From the NCBI GenBank assembly GCA_027625915.1, contig JANTQA010000032.1:6138001-6202000 (forward strand): a stretch of 64,000 nt of DNA, written 5' to 3'. Under the pieces are notes generated by a model that saw only the letters and a program-made list of their open reading frames with translations, ran no database searches and was not told where the DNA came from. The position numbers and the translations under genes are program-made. Shown here one piece after another: positions 62,770-64,000 of this stretch (the first letter of the stretch is position 1; every line of letters begins with the position of its first letter). This DNA comes from Anaeramoeba flamelloides. Taxonomy: Eukaryota; Metamonada; Anaeramoebidae.

Positions 62770-63513
62770 GTGAATGATTATTTTGAACACAAGAAATGGT
62801 TGAAAGGGGAATTAATTATGTAAATGGTATTAGGATAATAGTAAGATTATTTTACATTCTTATAATATTTTTGAAAATTACCAGTATTATAAAAGAATTG
62901 TCATGTTTTTTTTTTTTTTTTTTTTTCTTTCCCCTAATTTTAAAAGTTTCAAGGGTTAGCTGGGGATGATATTTACAAAAAAAAAAAAAAAAAAAAAAAA
63001 ACAATATTTTAAAGAATTAAAAATTATTAAAATTTAAAATTAATAATCTGTATTTAAATAAAAAGAATAATAATTATCATTAATTAAAAGAAAAGAAAAA
63101 GAAAAAAATTGTTTCAGTGAATTTCATAAATATTTCACAGAGTTAAGTTTTCTTTTAAAAAAGTTAAACAAAAAATGTTTTAAAAATATTCATATCATTA
63201 TTCTATTCATTTTTTTTTTTTAATAGCTTTACTGTTACTTTTAAAACTTCCTATATTAACTTTGTTTTTTTTTTTTTTTAAAAAAAAAATTACTTTATGA
63301 ATAATTAGTTTTTACATATATCGGTTTTGGTTAGTGTATTAAAAAATGATATGATTATATATTAAAAGCAAATCTAAAATTTTAAAATATCCCAAAATTT
63401 ATCATGAGGGGTTGATCTCCATTAAATTTCTAAAATATATTTATATTGCGCAAAAATAAAGTTCAACAAGATTTGTATTTTTCGCTTTTTCAACTTGCAA
63501 AAAGATGATTTGC

Positions 63514-64000
63514 TTAATTCAATTTTTTTAATTTTTTTTTAATTTTTTTTTTTGGACTTATCTTTTTAGCTTTTTTCCCCTTTTCTGTTTTCCCTTTCTT
63601 TTTTTTATTTTTTGGTGTAGTTAGATCAATAATTTTTTTTCTTTTGTGTATAATAGCTGTATTCTGCCTTTTCTTTTTTTCCATTTTTTTACAGAACTGC
63701 ATGAGTGTCAATTGATTTTTGGAATCTAAACTGTGGCTTTTTTTACGTTTTCTCTTTTTCGCTGATTTTGGATGGATGAAAGAAATTGTTCGAATTTTTT
63801 TTTTGATGATCTTTTCGTTTTTTTCAAAAATTTTTTCATTAAATATTTGGCTTTTGCTTTGCGCTCGCTGACTATTTTGGTGATTAGTAAATTTGGTCTT
63901 TTTGTTTGATAAATTGGAAGTTAAAAAGGGCATCAGGGTATTTCGGTTGCTTAATGGGTTACACAAAGAAATGAATTCTTGCACAATTTTCTTGTAGTGC
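63514..64000 (-). CDS. 3' end of a basic, probably nuclear protein (partial)
   Basis: The frame is open from the window edge to the stop at 63,514, giving 162 codons; the 5' part lies outside the window. No ATG begins it, and the first residues (HYKKIVQEFISLCNPLSNRN) look like the end of a folded region. The rest is basic and disordered, with several Lys/Arg clusters that would serve as nuclear localisation signals. QLTLMQFC near the middle resembles a PCNA-binding PIP-box (Q..L..F aromatic) but has Cys at the last position. I recognise no family. Confidence 0.6.
   Translation of the reverse strand, partial: HYKKIVQEFISLCNPLSNRNTLMPFLTSNLSNKKTKFTNHQNSQRAQSKSQIFNEKIFEKNEKIIKKKIRTISFIHPKSAKKRKRKKSHSLDSKNQLTLMQFCKKMEKKKRQNTAIIHKRKKIIDLTTPKNKKKKGKTEKGKKAKKISPKKKIKKKLKKLN

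Larger units (their letters stand above)
57242..63513. other. 6.3-kb gene-free MITE field
   Basis: No gene supported. Elements with clear ends lie at 59,083-59,278, 59,659-60,203, 61,247-61,444, 61,862-62,057 and 62,170-62,696. Weaker inverted pairs lie near 57,657-57,893 (arms with CCTCACG) and 60,945-61,147. Homopolymer runs occur at 62,740-62,770, 62,907-62,930 and 62,977-63,001. Confidence 0.55.

Noticed and set aside
1-64000. tRNA, rRNA, CRISPR array or telomere repeats
   Set aside because: Looked for cloverleaf-like GC-rich stretches, regular spacer arrays and terminal repeats by eye; none seen, though a covariance-model scan could still find small RNAs.

Overview
The window is very AT-rich eukaryotic nuclear DNA. 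Genes are separated by long gene-poor stretches of poly-A/T, AT microsatellites and small inverted-repeat transposons, and several genes are split by GT-AG introns. The mix suggests a protist, most probably an amoeba. Pointers are a RhoGEF-PH-kelch protein, a CaMKK-type kinase, a motor-less protein with a myosin-V-like DIL tail, Lys/Glu-rich low-complexity proteins, and bacterial-type peptidases of families M20 (PepD) and S66. An Anaeramoeba-like metamonad would fit, but that is an inference from style and no marker gene proves it.

Layout. 1-3.4 kb: degraded repeats. 3.4-7.0 kb (+): single-exon NT-C2 / charged helix / DIL protein. 9.9-10.8 kb (-): peptidase S66 homologue in two overlapping frames, with Cys where the family has its catalytic Ser. 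11.5-12.4 kb: a TTAA-flanked element and a Tc1-like MITE. 13.7-19.6 kb (+): CaMKK-like kinase with large introns, one holding a TA-flanked MITE, and a C-terminal array of TQT motifs. 20.9-21.8 kb (+): divergent bZIP-like protein with one short intron. 22.6-23.0 kb: TAA-flanked element. 23.2-23.8 kb (+): small membrane protein. 23.8-29.0 kb: no gene seen; it holds a TAA microsatellite and a cluster of GATTCC/GGAATC sites. 29.0-33.4 kb (+): aminoacyl-histidine dipeptidase, three exons. 33.4-43.8 kb: a tail-anchored protein at 38.3-39.4 kb between two ~800-bp TTAA-flanked elements in opposite orientation. 43.9-44.8 kb (+): tandem ubiquitin-like protein. 44.8-49.6 kb: an AAACTCC-ended element and AT repeats. 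49.6-57.2 kb (-): IQ-RhoGEF-PH-kelch protein, five exons. 57.2-63.5 kb: a dense MITE field. 63.5-64 kb (-): 3' end of a basic protein that runs off the window.

No operon logic is expected. Several genes nevertheless fit a signalling and cytoskeleton theme: Rho-GTPase activation (RhoGEF-kelch), calcium/energy signalling (CaMKK-like), cargo or membrane tethering (C2-DIL) and possible dynein light chain binding (TQT array). Intron phases were worked out by hand and agree across every proposed junction, which supports the gene models. Exact ends of decayed repeats are approximate.
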